From contig CP013099.1 of the NCBI GenBank assembly GCA_001447805.1, forward strand, positions 3,459,181 through 3,523,180: a stretch of DNA of 64,000 nt. The letters run 5' to 3'. Positions within the stretch are counted from its first letter, which is position 1. Each line of letters starts with the position of its first letter. The DNA is from Candidatus Tenderia electrophaga. GTDB lineage: Bacteria > Pseudomonadota > Gammaproteobacteria > Tenderiales > Tenderiaceae. The notes under the pieces were generated by a model that was not told the origin of the DNA, made no database searches, and was given only the letters and a program-made list of their open reading frames with translations. A program made the position numbers and the translations under genes. Positions 35,512-43,931 of this stretch are shown here, piece by piece.

Positions 35512-35591
35512 TTGGAGCCCCTCCTTTGTTGTTGGACCTTGCCGGGACGGCCGCGTCCCGCCCGTTGATTTACCGTTCTAGCCATGGCGTC

Positions 35592-36296
35592 TTAACCACA
35601 TTTGGAGTCGCCGCAATTCAGGCAGGTCATGCAGCCGTCCATCTTGATCATGGCCTTGGTGTTGCACTTCATGCAGAGTTGGGCGCCGTCGGGGAATGAG
35701 CTGGCGGACTCCTCTTCGGCGTTTTTGACTGAGTCGTCGAACTGCTTGCGCTTTTCCTCCACCAGTTTTTTCTGGTGTTCGTCCAGACCGTCGTCTTTCA
35801 GCAGGCCGATCATACGCAGATGCGATTCGATGGCGTCGCCGATCTCGGCCACCAGCGAGGGCATGAACTTGCCGCCCTTTTTGAAGTAGCCGCCGCGCGG
35901 ATCGAACACCGAGCGCATTTCATCCACCAGAAAGGTAACATCGCCGCCCTTGCGGAACACTGCGGAGATGATGCGCGTCAGGGCTACGATCCACTGGAAG
36001 TGGTCCATGTTCTTGGAGTTGATAAAGATCTCGAAGGGGCGGCGCAGTTCGTGCTCGGTGCCCGGATTCAAAATGATGTCATTGATGGTGACATAGAGTG
36101 AATGCTCGGACAGCGGTGTCTTGATCTTGTAGGTCGAGCCGATCAACATCTCCGGGCGTTCGACCTTTTCGTGCATCTGGACCACATTGGACTCGGCCGC
36201 GATGAGTTCCTGTTGCTTGCTTTCTTCCGCCGGCACCTCTTCCTCGGGCTTGATGACGTTGAAGCCGGTAATTTTCTTGCTGATTTTGATAGCCAT
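35592..36296 (-). CDS. nrdJb: Class II ribonucleotide reductase, C-terminal part NrdJb
   Basis: 234 aa. It carries the TSCPD-type domain (LRRPFEIFINSKNMDHFQWI, VALTRIISAVFRKGGDVTFL) and the C-terminal cysteine-rich tail CMKCNTKAMIKMDGCMTCLN followed by CGDSKCG. In one-chain class II enzymes this region is fused to the catalytic chain; its cysteines pass electrons to the active site. Here, as in Pseudomonas, it is a separate gene placed 27 bp after nrdJa. Needed together with NrdJa for dNTP synthesis. Confidence 0.88.
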   Translation of the reverse strand: MAIKISKKITGFNVIKPEEEVPAEESKQQELIAAESNVVQMHEKVERPEMLIGSTYKIKTPLSEHSLYVTINDIILNPGTEHELRRPFEIFINSKNMDHFQWIVALTRIISAVFRKGGDVTFLVDEMRSVFDPRGGYFKKGGKFMPSLVAEIGDAIESHLRMIGLLKDDGLDEHQKKLVEEKRKQFDDSVKNAEEESASSFPDGAQLCMKCNTKAMIKMDGCMTCLNCGDSKCG

Positions 36297-36323
36297 GTGT
36301 GTTGCTCCGTAAAATGCGTCTGA

Positions 36324-39300
36324 CTAGAACTTGCCGTAATAGCCTTCTTTGAGGGCGTCGTAGAGATTGGCGGCGCTGTGAACTTCACCGTCGTATTCGA
36401 TCTCTTCATTGCCCTTGAGTTCGACCACCGAGCCGTCGTCCAGGGTGAAGCGGTAGGTGGTGTTGGCCAGATCCTGTTCCTTCACCAGCACGCCCTGGAA
36501 GGCCTCCGGGTTGAAGCGGAAGGTGGTGCAGCCCTTCAGGCCTTGTTCGTAGGCATAGAGATAGATGTCCTTGAACTGCTCGTAGGGAAAGTCTGTCGGT
36601 ACGTTGGCGGTCTTGGAGATGGAGGAATCGATCCATTTCTGCGCCGCCGCCTGGATGTCGACGTGGGCCTTGGGCGAGATGTCGTCGGCGGTGATGAAGT
36701 AGTCCGGCAACAGACTGTCGGCGTCTTCGGTATAGGGTGAGGCCTTTTTGTTGATCAGCTCGCGGTAGGCCAGCAGTTCGAAGGAGAACACGTCCACCTT
36801 TTCCTTGCTCTTCTTGCCTTCGCGGATGACGTTGCGCGAATACTGATGGGCGAAACTGGGCTCGATGCCGTTGCTGGCGTTGTTGGCCAGGCTCAGCGAG
36901 ATGGTGCCGGTGGGGGCGATGGAGCTGTGGTGGGTAAAGCGCGCGCCCACTTCGCTCAGCTCGGCCACCAGGTCGGGTTCGGCCTCGGCGACGCGCTGCA
37001 TATAACGACTGTACTTGGCGTGTAATACCTTGCCTTTGACCGTGTCGCCGACTTTATAGCCGTCGCGCTTCATCTCGGGACGCTTGCGCAGCATCTCGGC
37101 GCTGACCTCGAATTCACGCTCCATGATCGGCGCCGGGCCTTTCTCCTTGGCCAGGTCCAGGGCCGTGCGCCAGCCTTCCAGGGCCAGTTCACGGGTGACG
37201 CGCTCGGTGAATTTCAGTGATAAGTTGTCGCCGTATTGCATGCGCAGCATGGTGAGGGTGGAACCCAGGCCCAGATAGCCCATGCCGTGGCGGCGCTTGC
37301 TCATGATCTCGTCGCGCTGGCCCTCCAGCGGCAGGCCGTTGATCTCCACCACGTTGTCGAGCATGCGGGTGAAGATGCCGACGGTCTGGCGGAATTCGTC
37401 CCAGTCGAAATGGGCCTTGTCGGTGAACGGGTCGCGCACGAACTTGGTCAGGTTGACCGAGCCCAGCAGGCAGGAGCCGTAGGGCGGCAGCGGTTGTTCG
37501 CCGCAGTTGTGGGCATGCAGGCCGTTGGCATCGAAGGTGTTGATGCCGGGCACCTGCACGTCATACACATCCTCCACGCCGTCGGCCTCGATGCCGGTGA
37601 CGCGGGCGACGAAACGCTCGCGATTGAGGCGGCGTTGATAATGCGCCAGGCTCGTCTCCAGGCGTTGCGCCTTGTCGCTGTCGGCAAAGCCCACCTGCTC
37701 GGCGAAGCTGATCAGGTTTTCACCGCTGACGACCAGTTCGTGCTGGGCTTGGGTGGCGTATGTCGCCATGCCGCCTTTGCCGTCCGGCAACAGTTGCTCG
37801 CCTGCGCTGCGACGGTCGCGATAAATGGTGGCGCGCACGCCGAGGCGCAGCAGCATGCGCTGCACCGCTTCCAGGCAGGCCAGGCTGGACTGGGCCAGGC
37901 GCACACTGACGCCTTTCTGTTGCGATCCCTGAACCGAGCCGTCGGCATCGAACAGGCCGCGCAGGAAGCCGCGGTGGAAGTCGCTGGAACTCTTTTCCAT
38001 GGTGGGCGTGATGCGCTTGTCGCCGGGGGACATGCCCAGGTCGGTGGCGAGGCTCTTCAGCGCGCCCAGCGAGAGGCGGTATTCGTTGCGACCGGGCACT
38101 GCGTGCCAGCCGCTGAAGTCGCTGCGATGGGGCAGTGTGCGGGCGGCCTGTTCGGCTGTTTCCATGAGCGCGTGGATGCCGTCGCCGAGCCGGGCGGCGG
38201 CGCCGTTGGCCACGGCGGCCGGCTGCCAGACCGACAGCACGGCCTTGTCCGCCTTGAGGGTGCCGTCCCCGATCAGCAGTCCGGTGAGGTAGCCCTCTTC
38301 AAAGGTATGGGCGCCGTCCCAGCGGGCGTTGTCGCGATGGTCGTTGAGCAATACCCGGTCGCCCGTCCGGAGTTCGCCGGCGGCACACCATTCGGTGTCG
38401 CTGCTGTGGCGGGTGAAACGGCTTATGCGGCGCACGCGGTGGTCGGCGGTCAGGCGCAGGGCATAGCCTTCCGCCGTCTGCAGGCGTACCACCGCTTTGG
38501 TGGCGGTTTTGAAAAAGCCGGCGGCGCCGCTGGCATGATCCTGGCCGTCGATGCGCGCCACAAAGGGGGTGCCGATGAGGTCGCTGACCTGGCGTGGACC
38601 CTGGGCGGTTTGTACCCAGGTATCGGCGGTCACACAGGGATTGGTGGCGCGAATATCCTCGCAGAACCAGTTGTTGTTCTGCTCGTTGACCTTGTCGATG
38701 AGGATGAAGCCCGGCTCGGCATAATCATAGGTGGAGGCCATGATCACGTCCCACAGGCGCCGCGCGCGAATGGATTTGTAGACCTTGCAGGCCACCAGGC
38801 CTTCCTCGTTGGAGACGTAGTTGTGCTTGGTGGGCCAGTCGCGCCAGACGATCTGGCTGGGGTCGTTGAGATCGAGCTTGTCCAGTTCCACCTCTTTCTC
38901 GGTGACCGGGAAGGAGAGGGGCCAGTGATCATCGTGTTTGACCGCCTCCATGAATTCCTGGGTGATCAGCAATGACAGGTTGAACTGGCGTAGGCGGCCC
39001 GATTCGCGCTTGGCGCGGATAAAGTCCATGACATCCGGATGGCTGCAGTCGAAAGTGGCCATTTGGGCGCCGCGGCGGCCGCCGGCGCTGGATACGGTAA
39101 AGCACATCTTGTCGTAGATATCCATGAACGACAGCGGCCCCGAGGTATAGGCGCCGGCACCGGAGACATAGGCGCCGCGCGGGCGCAGGGTGGAGAATTC
39201 ATAGCCGATGCCGCAGCCGGCCTTCAGGGTCAGGCCGGCCTCGTGGACCTTCTGCAGGATATCGTCCATGGAGTCGGTGACCGTGCCGGAGACCGTGCAG

Positions 39301-39608
39301 TTGATGGTGGAGGTGGCGGGTTTGTGCTCCAGTGCGCCGGCATTGGAGGTGATGCGGCCGGCCGGGATGGCGCCGTGGCGCAGGGCCCACAGAAATTTGT
39401 CGTACCACTCGTCCTGCTTTTCATTATCGGTTTCCACGTCGGCCAGGGCGCGGGCGACGCGCTGGTAGGTGCCGTCGATGTCTTGATCCACGGCAGCCCC
39501 GTCCTTGGCCTTGAGGCGATACTTTTTATCCCAGATATCCGCGGAGGCGGCCTGGAATGCGATTTCGGTAGGATTGATGGCAACGGCTTTCAAGTGAGCG
39601 CCTTTCAT
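36324..39608 (-). CDS. nrdJa: Adenosylcobalamin-dependent ribonucleotide reductase NrdJa with an intein
   Basis: 1094-aa precursor; removal of the 377-residue intein leaves 717 aa. N-extein motifs: ITSNAGALEHKPATSTINCT, with the partner Cys C104, and GCGIGYEFSTLRPRGAYVSG. The C-extein starts with CGEQPLPPYGSCLLGSVNL, whose first Cys (C702) is the thiyl-radical cysteine of class II enzymes. Later TGTISL and NASNGIEPSF are conserved. The enzyme makes deoxynucleotides independent of oxygen. Transcribed with nrdJb; an NrdR box and DnaA boxes lie upstream. The start ATG 39608 has only weak ribosome-site sequence. A GC-rich open frame on the opposite strand (37236-38975) is a shadow. Confidence 0.93.
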   Translation of the reverse strand: MKGAHLKAVAINPTEIAFQAASADIWDKKYRLKAKDGAAVDQDIDGTYQRVARALADVETDNEKQDEWYDKFLWALRHGAIPAGRITSNAGALEHKPATSTINCTVSGTVTDSMDDILQKVHEAGLTLKAGCGIGYEFSTLRPRGAYVSGAGAYTSGPLSFMDIYDKMCFTVSSAGGRRGAQMATFDCSHPDVMDFIRAKRESGRLRQFNLSLLITQEFMEAVKHDDHWPLSFPVTEKEVELDKLDLNDPSQIVWRDWPTKHNYVSNEEGLVACKVYKSIRARRLWDVIMASTYDYAEPGFILIDKVNEQNNNWFCEDIRATNPCVTADTWVQTAQGPRQVSDLIGTPFVARIDGQDHASGAAGFFKTATKAVVRLQTAEGYALRLTADHRVRRISRFTRHSSDTEWCAAGELRTGDRVLLNDHRDNARWDGAHTFEEGYLTGLLIGDGTLKADKAVLSVWQPAAVANGAAARLGDGIHALMETAEQAARTLPHRSDFSGWHAVPGRNEYRLSLGALKSLATDLGMSPGDKRITPTMEKSSSDFHRGFLRGLFDADGSVQGSQQKGVSVRLAQSSLACLEAVQRMLLRLGVRATIYRDRRSAGEQLLPDGKGGMATYATQAQHELVVSGENLISFAEQVGFADSDKAQRLETSLAHYQRRLNRERFVARVTGIEADGVEDVYDVQVPGINTFDANGLHAHNCGEQPLPPYGSCLLGSVNLTKFVRDPFTDKAHFDWDEFRQTVGIFTRMLDNVVEINGLPLEGQRDEIMSKRRHGMGYLGLGSTLTMLRMQYGDNLSLKFTERVTRELALEGWRTALDLAKEKGPAPIMEREFEVSAEMLRKRPEMKRDGYKVGDTVKGKVLHAKYSRYMQRVAEAEPDLVAELSEVGARFTHHSSIAPTGTISLSLANNASNGIEPSFAHQYSRNVIREGKKSKEKVDVFSFELLAYRELINKKASPYTEDADSLLPDYFITADDISPKAHVDIQAAAQKWIDSSISKTANVPTDFPYEQFKDIYLYAYEQGLKGCTTFRFNPEAFQGVLVKEQDLANTTYRFTLDDGSVVELKGNEEIEYDGEVHSAANLYDALKEGYYGKF
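37506..38636 (-). other. Intein with LAGLIDADG homing endonuclease inside nrdJa
   Basis: Residues 325-701 of the precursor. Splice block A starts CVTADTWVQT after ATNP; block B is LRLTADHRVRRIS (T-x2-H). The endonuclease motifs are YLTGLLIGDGTL and FLRGLFDADGSV (two LAGLIDADG helices). Block F is EDVYDVQVPGINTFDANGLH, then A-H-N with the +1 Cys. All residues for protein splicing and homing are present, so it should be active. Confidence 0.93.
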
Positions 39609-39859
39609 GCAGTGATGTCCCCTATAGTTATGGTTGTTTCAACTAAAATTCCAACCCACCGTGGCGATGGGGGAGATGTTCGGATGCCCTGCTGACCTTC
39701 TGAGGGGGTGACCACAAGATGTTGTGGTATCCAAGAAATTTATGCGCTGCTCGACCTATTGTCAACTGCTTTGCTGAATTTTATTTTAAATACAATTAAA
39801 ACATTATGTTATGTATATTTTTCTGTTTCCGAAAGCGGTGGACAGGGTTCTGGATAGGC

Positions 39860-39868
39860 TGTGGATAA
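39860..39868. promoter_or_regulatory. DnaA box upstream of nrdJa
   Basis: TGTGGATAA is the exact complement of the consensus DnaA box TTATCCACA. A second exact box lies at 39956-39964, and a one-mismatch box, TTTGGATAA, at 39902-39910. Confidence 0.6.
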
Positions 39869-39878
39869 AATATGCCAA

Positions 39879-39894
39879 ACACAATATATTGTGT
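39879..39894. promoter_or_regulatory. NrdR box upstream of nrdJa
   Basis: ACACAATATATTGTGT is a perfect 16-bp palindrome and fits the NrdR consensus acaCwAtATaTwGtgt. NrdR represses ribonucleotide reductase genes when dATP is high. It stands 271 bp before the nrdJa start codon and 186 bp before degQ on the other side. Confidence 0.8.
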
Positions 39895-39955
39895 TTCTAT
39901 ATTTGGATAATTTCAGCCAATCAAGGGCTTAGGCACGCCATCCGGCTGGCGGCCC

Positions 39956-39964
39956 TGTGGATAA
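39956..39964. promoter_or_regulatory. Second exact DnaA box in the nrdJa-degQ gap
   Basis: TGTGGATAA again, same orientation as the box at 39860, 96 bp away. The region 39609-40079 otherwise has an AT-rich stretch (39775-39830) suited to a promoter and no gene. Confidence 0.55.
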
Positions 39965-40079
39965 GCGGATGTTTTATGATGCCAATGTCCGGCGCATGGC
40001 ATGCGACGTGCGGCGCGAACGAAACCCCATATCTTGTGTCTTTTAGCGCGTATCGCGCTTCACCGACAAAGGAGGAATA

Positions 40080-41453
40080 GTGAAACAGCTCGCGATGAAA
40101 GGGACCCTGGTGCCGCTGCTTGCCATCCTGTGTGTGTCTCTGGTCCAGGCCGCCCTGCCGGCGCAGGACAGTCAGGGCCGGCCCCTGCCCACCCTGGCGC
40201 CGCTGCTCAAGCAGGTCACCCCCGCAGTGGTCAATATCTCCACCCAGAGCTATGTGGCCGAGCGCGACAACCCCTTGCTGCAGGACCCCTTTTTTCGCCG
40301 TTTCTTCGGCCTGCCGGAGCGCCAGCCGCGCCAGCGCCGCAGTCAGAGCCTGGGCTCCGGTGTGATCGTCGACGCCGAGAACGGTTACGTGCTCACCAAC
40401 AACCACGTGGTGGGCAAGGCGAGCGAGATCAGTGTGCAATTGCTCGACGGGCGGGTGCTGGCGGCGGAGTTGGTGGGGGCTGATCCCGAGGCCGACGTGG
40501 CCGTGGTGCAGATTCCCGCCGAGGGGCTCACCGCCCTGCCCATGGCCGATTCCGATGTGCTGCAGGTGGGCGACTTCGTGGTCGCCATCGGCAATCCCTT
40601 CGGCCTGGGCCAGACCGTCACCTCGGGCATCGTCAGTGCGCTGGGGCGCAGCGGGCTGGGTATCGAAGGTTACGAGGACTTCATCCAGACCGACGCCTCC
40701 ATCAATCCCGGTAACTCGGGCGGCGCCTTGATCAACCTGCGCGGCGAACTGGTGGGCATCAATACCGCCATCGTCGCCCCGGGCGGCGGCAATGTGGGCA
40801 TCGGCTTTGCCATTCCCGCCAACATGGCGCGCGCCCTGATGGAACAGCTGGTGGCCTTCGGCGAGATCCGCCGCGGCCGCCTCGGGGTGTCGGGTCAGAC
40901 CCTCAACAGCGCCCTGGCCAAGGCCTTCGATCTCGATATCAGCAAGGGCGTGTTGATCTCCAGTGTGGAGCCGGGCGCCGCCGCCGATCGCGCCGGCCTC
41001 AAGGTGGGCGACGTGGTGGTCGGCATCGACGGCCGTGAGGTGGAAGACACCGCCGACCTGCGCAACGCCCTGGGGGTGCTGCGGGCCGGCGCCGAGGTGG
41101 AGTTGGAGGTAATGCGCGCCGGCCGGCTCGAGCGCGTGCGCGCCAAGATCGACGCCCCGGCCCAGCAACAGTTCGAGGGACGGCAGCTGAGCCCGCGCCT
41201 GGAGGGTTTGCTGTTGGGCGATATCGGCGAGGATTCACCGCTCTATGGCAAGGTCGACGGCCTGTTGGTGTTGGACGTGGCGCCGGGCAGTTACACCTGG
41301 CGCGCCGGTCTGCGCAAGGGCGATGTCATTGTCTCGGTCAACCGCCGGCAGGTGACCAGTCGTGAGGCCATGATTCAGGCCCTGCAGCAATCGCCCAACC
41401 GGGTGCTGCTCAATATCCGCCGCGCCAACCGCGCCTTGTTCGTGTTGCTCTAG
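40080..41453 (+). CDS. degQ: Do/DegQ-family periplasmic serine protease
   Basis: 457 aa from GTG 40080, with AAGGAGG upstream. Signal peptide 1-25 (ending VQA). The trypsin-like domain has His in TNNHVVG, Asp in PEADVAVVQ and Ser in NPGNSGGALINLRGE (PGNSGGA). Two PDZ domains follow at about 255-345 and 365-455 (GRLGVSGQTLNSALAKAFDL opens the first). Degrades or refolds misfolded envelope proteins. The short LA loop (ERDNPLLQDPFFRRFFGLPE) is of DegQ/DegS size rather than the longer DegP loop. Monocistronic; the downstream hairpin serves the convergent gene. Confidence 0.9.
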   Translation: MKQLAMKGTLVPLLAILCVSLVQAALPAQDSQGRPLPTLAPLLKQVTPAVVNISTQSYVAERDNPLLQDPFFRRFFGLPERQPRQRRSQSLGSGVIVDAENGYVLTNNHVVGKASEISVQLLDGRVLAAELVGADPEADVAVVQIPAEGLTALPMADSDVLQVGDFVVAIGNPFGLGQTVTSGIVSALGRSGLGIEGYEDFIQTDASINPGNSGGALINLRGELVGINTAIVAPGGGNVGIGFAIPANMARALMEQLVAFGEIRRGRLGVSGQTLNSALAKAFDLDISKGVLISSVEPGAAADRAGLKVGDVVVGIDGREVEDTADLRNALGVLRAGAEVELEVMRAGRLERVRAKIDAPAQQQFEGRQLSPRLEGLLLGDIGEDSPLYGKVDGLLVLDVAPGSYTWRAGLRKGDVIVSVNRRQVTSREAMIQALQQSPNRVLLNIRRANRALFVLL

Positions 41454-41460
41454 CCCGACG

Positions 41461-41487
41461 AAAAAAAAGCCCGCGCGCAGCGGGCTT
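41461..41487 (-). terminator. Rho-independent terminator of the HPF/cold-shock gene
   Basis: On the minus strand: AAGCCCGC, a 5-base loop, GCGGGCTT and then eight T. Perfect 8-bp stem with a T run, 22 bases after the stop codon. Confidence 0.85.
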
Positions 41488-41508
41488 GGCGGGCCGGATT
41501 GACAAGGC

Positions 41509-42078
41509 TCAGCCGACGATATGGTGTTTGCCGATCAGGCTGACGCTGGTGGCCTTGGGGCCCATTTCGCCGTCTTCTTCGTTGAAGCGGACTTCGGTAC
41601 CGATCTCCAGCTTGTCGAACTCGCCGTTGACCAGGCTGTTGCGGTGAAAATAGATATCGCGTCCCAGCGGGGTCTCGATACGGCCGTAATCCTCTTCCGG
41701 CACCAATTGGCTGACGCGGCCGTGGGGCGGCACTTCGTGCGTCTTGACCTTGCCCTTCTGGCGACGATGGTGCGCCTCCAGTTGGCGCCGCATGGCGTCG
41801 AAGGCGTCGCGCACCGCCACGTAGGCATCTTCATGGGCCTGGTGCAGGTCGGACTCACGGCTCACCACCAGCTCCTTGCTCGGCGGCGTGGTGAGATCGA
41901 TGCGGATCTGAAACAGATTGCCCTTGTGTTTGTTTTGATGCTTGGGTTCGACCACCACACGGCAGCTCATGATCTTGTCGTGAAACTGGTCCAGCTGCTC
42001 CGCACGCTTGCGGATGGCGGCCTCCATGGCCTCGGATTTTTCCATGTGACGAAAGGTGATTTGCAAAGGCAGTTGCAT
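41509..42078 (-). CDS. HPF/RaiA ribosome-hibernation domain fused to a cold-shock-like domain
   Basis: 189 aa. Residues 1-105 form the HPF/RaiA beta-alpha fold (LQITFRHMEKSEAMEAAIRK and FQIRIDLTTPPSKELVVSRE, then HEDAYVAVRDAFDAMRRQLE). Residues 118-187 read as a cold-shock/OB domain: HGRVSQLVPEEDYGRIET, DIYFHRNSL, EIGTEVRFNEEDGEMGPKAT. The first part should bind the 30S subunit; the second binds RNA. Likely a stress-related ribosome factor. This domain pair occurs in other proteobacteria. AGAGAGA-type leader precedes the ATG; strong terminator after it. Confidence 0.88.
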   Translation of the reverse strand: MQLPLQITFRHMEKSEAMEAAIRKRAEQLDQFHDKIMSCRVVVEPKHQNKHKGNLFQIRIDLTTPPSKELVVSRESDLHQAHEDAYVAVRDAFDAMRRQLEAHHRRQKGKVKTHEVPPHGRVSQLVPEEDYGRIETPLGRDIYFHRNSLVNGEFDKLEIGTEVRFNEEDGEMGPKATSVSLIGKHHIVG

Positions 42079-42218
42079 GGGGTTCTCTCTCTGTTACTGG
42101 GTGGGTTTTATTATTCTTGCTTTTACCTAATGATAGGACTTCGTTGCAAGCGCCGCCAGTGTTTGCGCTATAGGGTATCGGGTTGCGAAAGGCGGACTTT
42201 AAAAGCCGGGAGACAAGG

Positions 42219-43076
42219 ATGGAAACCATGACTATGTCCGGGATATGGCGTAGCGCCGGCAATTTGGTGTTCGTGCTGCTGAGCGCCTATGCGCTCATGT
42301 GCTTGTATCTCTATTTCAACCAGAGCGGCATGTTGTACCTGCCCGGTTACGGTGGCGCAAACAAGCAGGCTACGCCGGCCGACGCCGGGCTTGTGTACGA
42401 GGAACTGCAACTGGTCACGGACGATGCGCTGCAATTGCACGCCTGGTATGTGCCGGCGCGGCAAGCGCGCGGCGTCATCTTGTTTTGTCATGGTAATGCC
42501 GGCACCATCGCCGATCGTCTTGCCACGCTTGAACTATTAAACGAATTGGGCTTCGCCGTGTTGATCTTCGATTATCGCGGTTATGGCCGCAGTGACGGCG
42601 AGCCTTCCGAACAAGGCACATATCATGACGCCGAGGCCGCCTGGCAATATCTGCGCGCGCGGGACTATGCAGCGGACGAGATTGTCATCATGGGGCGTTC
42701 ACTGGGGGCGGCGGTGGCGGCCCAGTTGGCCGATCGCCATACGCCCGCGGCGCTGGTGCTGGAGTCCAGCTTTACCTCGGTGCCCGACGTGGCCGCCCAA
42801 CTCTATCCGCTGTTGCCGGTGCGGCTTCTCAGCCGTTTTAGTTACAATACCCTTGAGCGTCTGCCAAGGATTCAGGCGCCGCTGTTGATCGTGCACAGTC
42901 GTGACGATGAAATCATTCCCTACAGTCACGGGCGGCGACTGTTCCAGGCCGCCAATGAGCCCAAGCAGTTTTTGCCGCTCAAGGGCGGTCATAACGACGC
43001 TATTTATGTCAGCGGGATCGATTATTATCGACGTGGGCTGGATGAGTTTTTCCAGCGCTATGTCGACGGCGTTTAA
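42219..43076 (+). CDS. Membrane-anchored alpha/beta hydrolase (BEM46/ABHD13-like)
   Basis: 285 aa from ATG 42219, chosen for GGGAG just upstream. N-terminal span at residues 10-30 (NLVFVLLSAYALMCLYLYF). The hydrolase fold has the oxyanion region FCHGNAGTIADR, FDYRGYGRSDG, the nucleophile elbow GRSLGAAVA, the acid in HSRDDEIIPYSHG and the His in KGGHNDAIY, so the triad is complete. Acts at the inner membrane on an unknown ester or amide. Its end overlaps the convergent DUF2784 gene by 68 bp. Confidence 0.85.
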   Translation: METMTMSGIWRSAGNLVFVLLSAYALMCLYLYFNQSGMLYLPGYGGANKQATPADAGLVYEELQLVTDDALQLHAWYVPARQARGVILFCHGNAGTIADRLATLELLNELGFAVLIFDYRGYGRSDGEPSEQGTYHDAEAAWQYLRARDYAADEIVIMGRSLGAAVAAQLADRHTPAALVLESSFTSVPDVAAQLYPLLPVRLLSRFSYNTLERLPRIQAPLLIVHSRDDEIIPYSHGRRLFQAANEPKQFLPLKGGHNDAIYVSGIDYYRRGLDEFFQRYVDGV

Positions 43077-43419
43077 TGATCCAGGCGTAGAGCGCGACAT
43101 TGATGATCAGCACGCCAAGCCCCAGCGCGATCTGCAGGGTGCCGGTGAGATGGGCGGGATAGATGACGGCCGCGAGATAATGTTCGATAAAGCTCTCTTC
43201 ATACTCGGCCGCCCCGCCCATGCGCCGCAGCCGGTTTTCCAGGGGTGTTAACGGACACACGCCGCCGTAAAATTCGATGGCCGCCGCCCACATCACCGCC
43301 GGTAGATGCAACCACGCCAGTCGCGGCCGGCGCGCCACCCACAGCGCTCCCAAGACCGCAAACAGAATAAAGCCGAAGTGCAGCAGCATGACCAGGTGGG
43401 CGAGTAGATAATAAAGCAT
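43009..43419 (-). CDS. DUF2784 family membrane protein
   Basis: 136 aa with three to four spans (YYLLAHLVMLLHFGFILFAV, then LHLPAVMWAAAIEFYGGVCP and TGTLQIALGLGVLIINVALY). The family signature CPLTPLENRLRRMGGAAEYE is present, followed by SFIEHYLAAVIYP. Function unknown. The last 68 bp are antisense to the end of the hydrolase gene. Gap 43420-43653 holds no gene. Confidence 0.85.
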   Translation of the reverse strand: MLYYLLAHLVMLLHFGFILFAVLGALWVARRPRLAWLHLPAVMWAAAIEFYGGVCPLTPLENRLRRMGGAAEYEESFIEHYLAAVIYPAHLTGTLQIALGLGVLIINVALYAWIIKRRRHSAGKTHPAHVDNNRSR

Positions 43420-43653
43420 GACATGTCCCCGAGCGCGTGTCGCATTATAGCGCGCGCATATGAGCTATGCAGGCGTGCACCGTGGTGCAGCCTGTGTTGT
43501 CCGCTGAATATGCCGTCACGTCATTCTCGGTGAGCAGGTGTGCCGTTTTTTTGCGGCGGCCTGGTAACTGTCGTCGAGCGTTCTATAGTTACTTCGTCGA
43601 CAGCAGGATCTTGGCTGTCGATTTCGTGACATCTAAACTAAGGAGAACAAACG

Positions 43654-43905
43654 ATGAACAACATGCAAATCAGAATAACCAATCGGGGACTGTTTTTCGT
43701 CGTGATCTTCACCGTCTTGGCGCTGGGCGGGTGCAGCAATGGCCGTAACGGGAATGACGGCCAGATGATGGCCGACAGCGGTCAATGCTGGTCGCAAAAG
43801 GGCGGGGTCGGAAATCTGCTCAAAAATTCGTCTACCAAGGCAGAGTGTGAGGAACTGGGCGGCAAGTCATGGTGCCCGGTGGGCGGCGGCTGCGAGAATC
43901 TATAA
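43654..43905 (+). CDS. Small cysteine-containing lipoprotein
   Basis: 83 aa. Signal peptide with lipobox LGGC (C27). The mature 57 residues contain four further Cys (GQCWSQ, AECEELGG, SWCPVGGGC), which may form two disulfides. AAGGAG lies before the start. The following gene starts 26 bp downstream and may share the transcript. No family recognised. Confidence 0.6.
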   Translation: MNNMQIRITNRGLFFVVIFTVLALGGCSNGRNGNDGQMMADSGQCWSQKGGVGNLLKNSSTKAECEELGGKSWCPVGGGCENL

Positions 43906-43931
43906 GCGGCAGCCCGGCAGGGGAGGGGAAC

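Noticed and set aside
37236-38975. 579-codon open frame on the plus strand opposite nrdJa, and similar long frames opposite gpmI (60860-62248) and hslU, sat, degQ
   Set aside because: Their composition (runs of V, G, A, H, Q) is the mirror of GC-rich codons of the real gene on the other strand; no domain, leader or ribosome site.
39609-39740. Possible cobalamin riboswitch in the nrdJa leader
   Set aside because: No recognisable B12-box sequence or long paired structure was found by eye; NrdJ needs B12 as cofactor but that is no evidence.
39801-39816. Second NrdR box (ACATTATGTTATGTAT)
   Set aside because: Only 11 of 16 positions fit, and the distance to the good box is not a whole number of helix turns.
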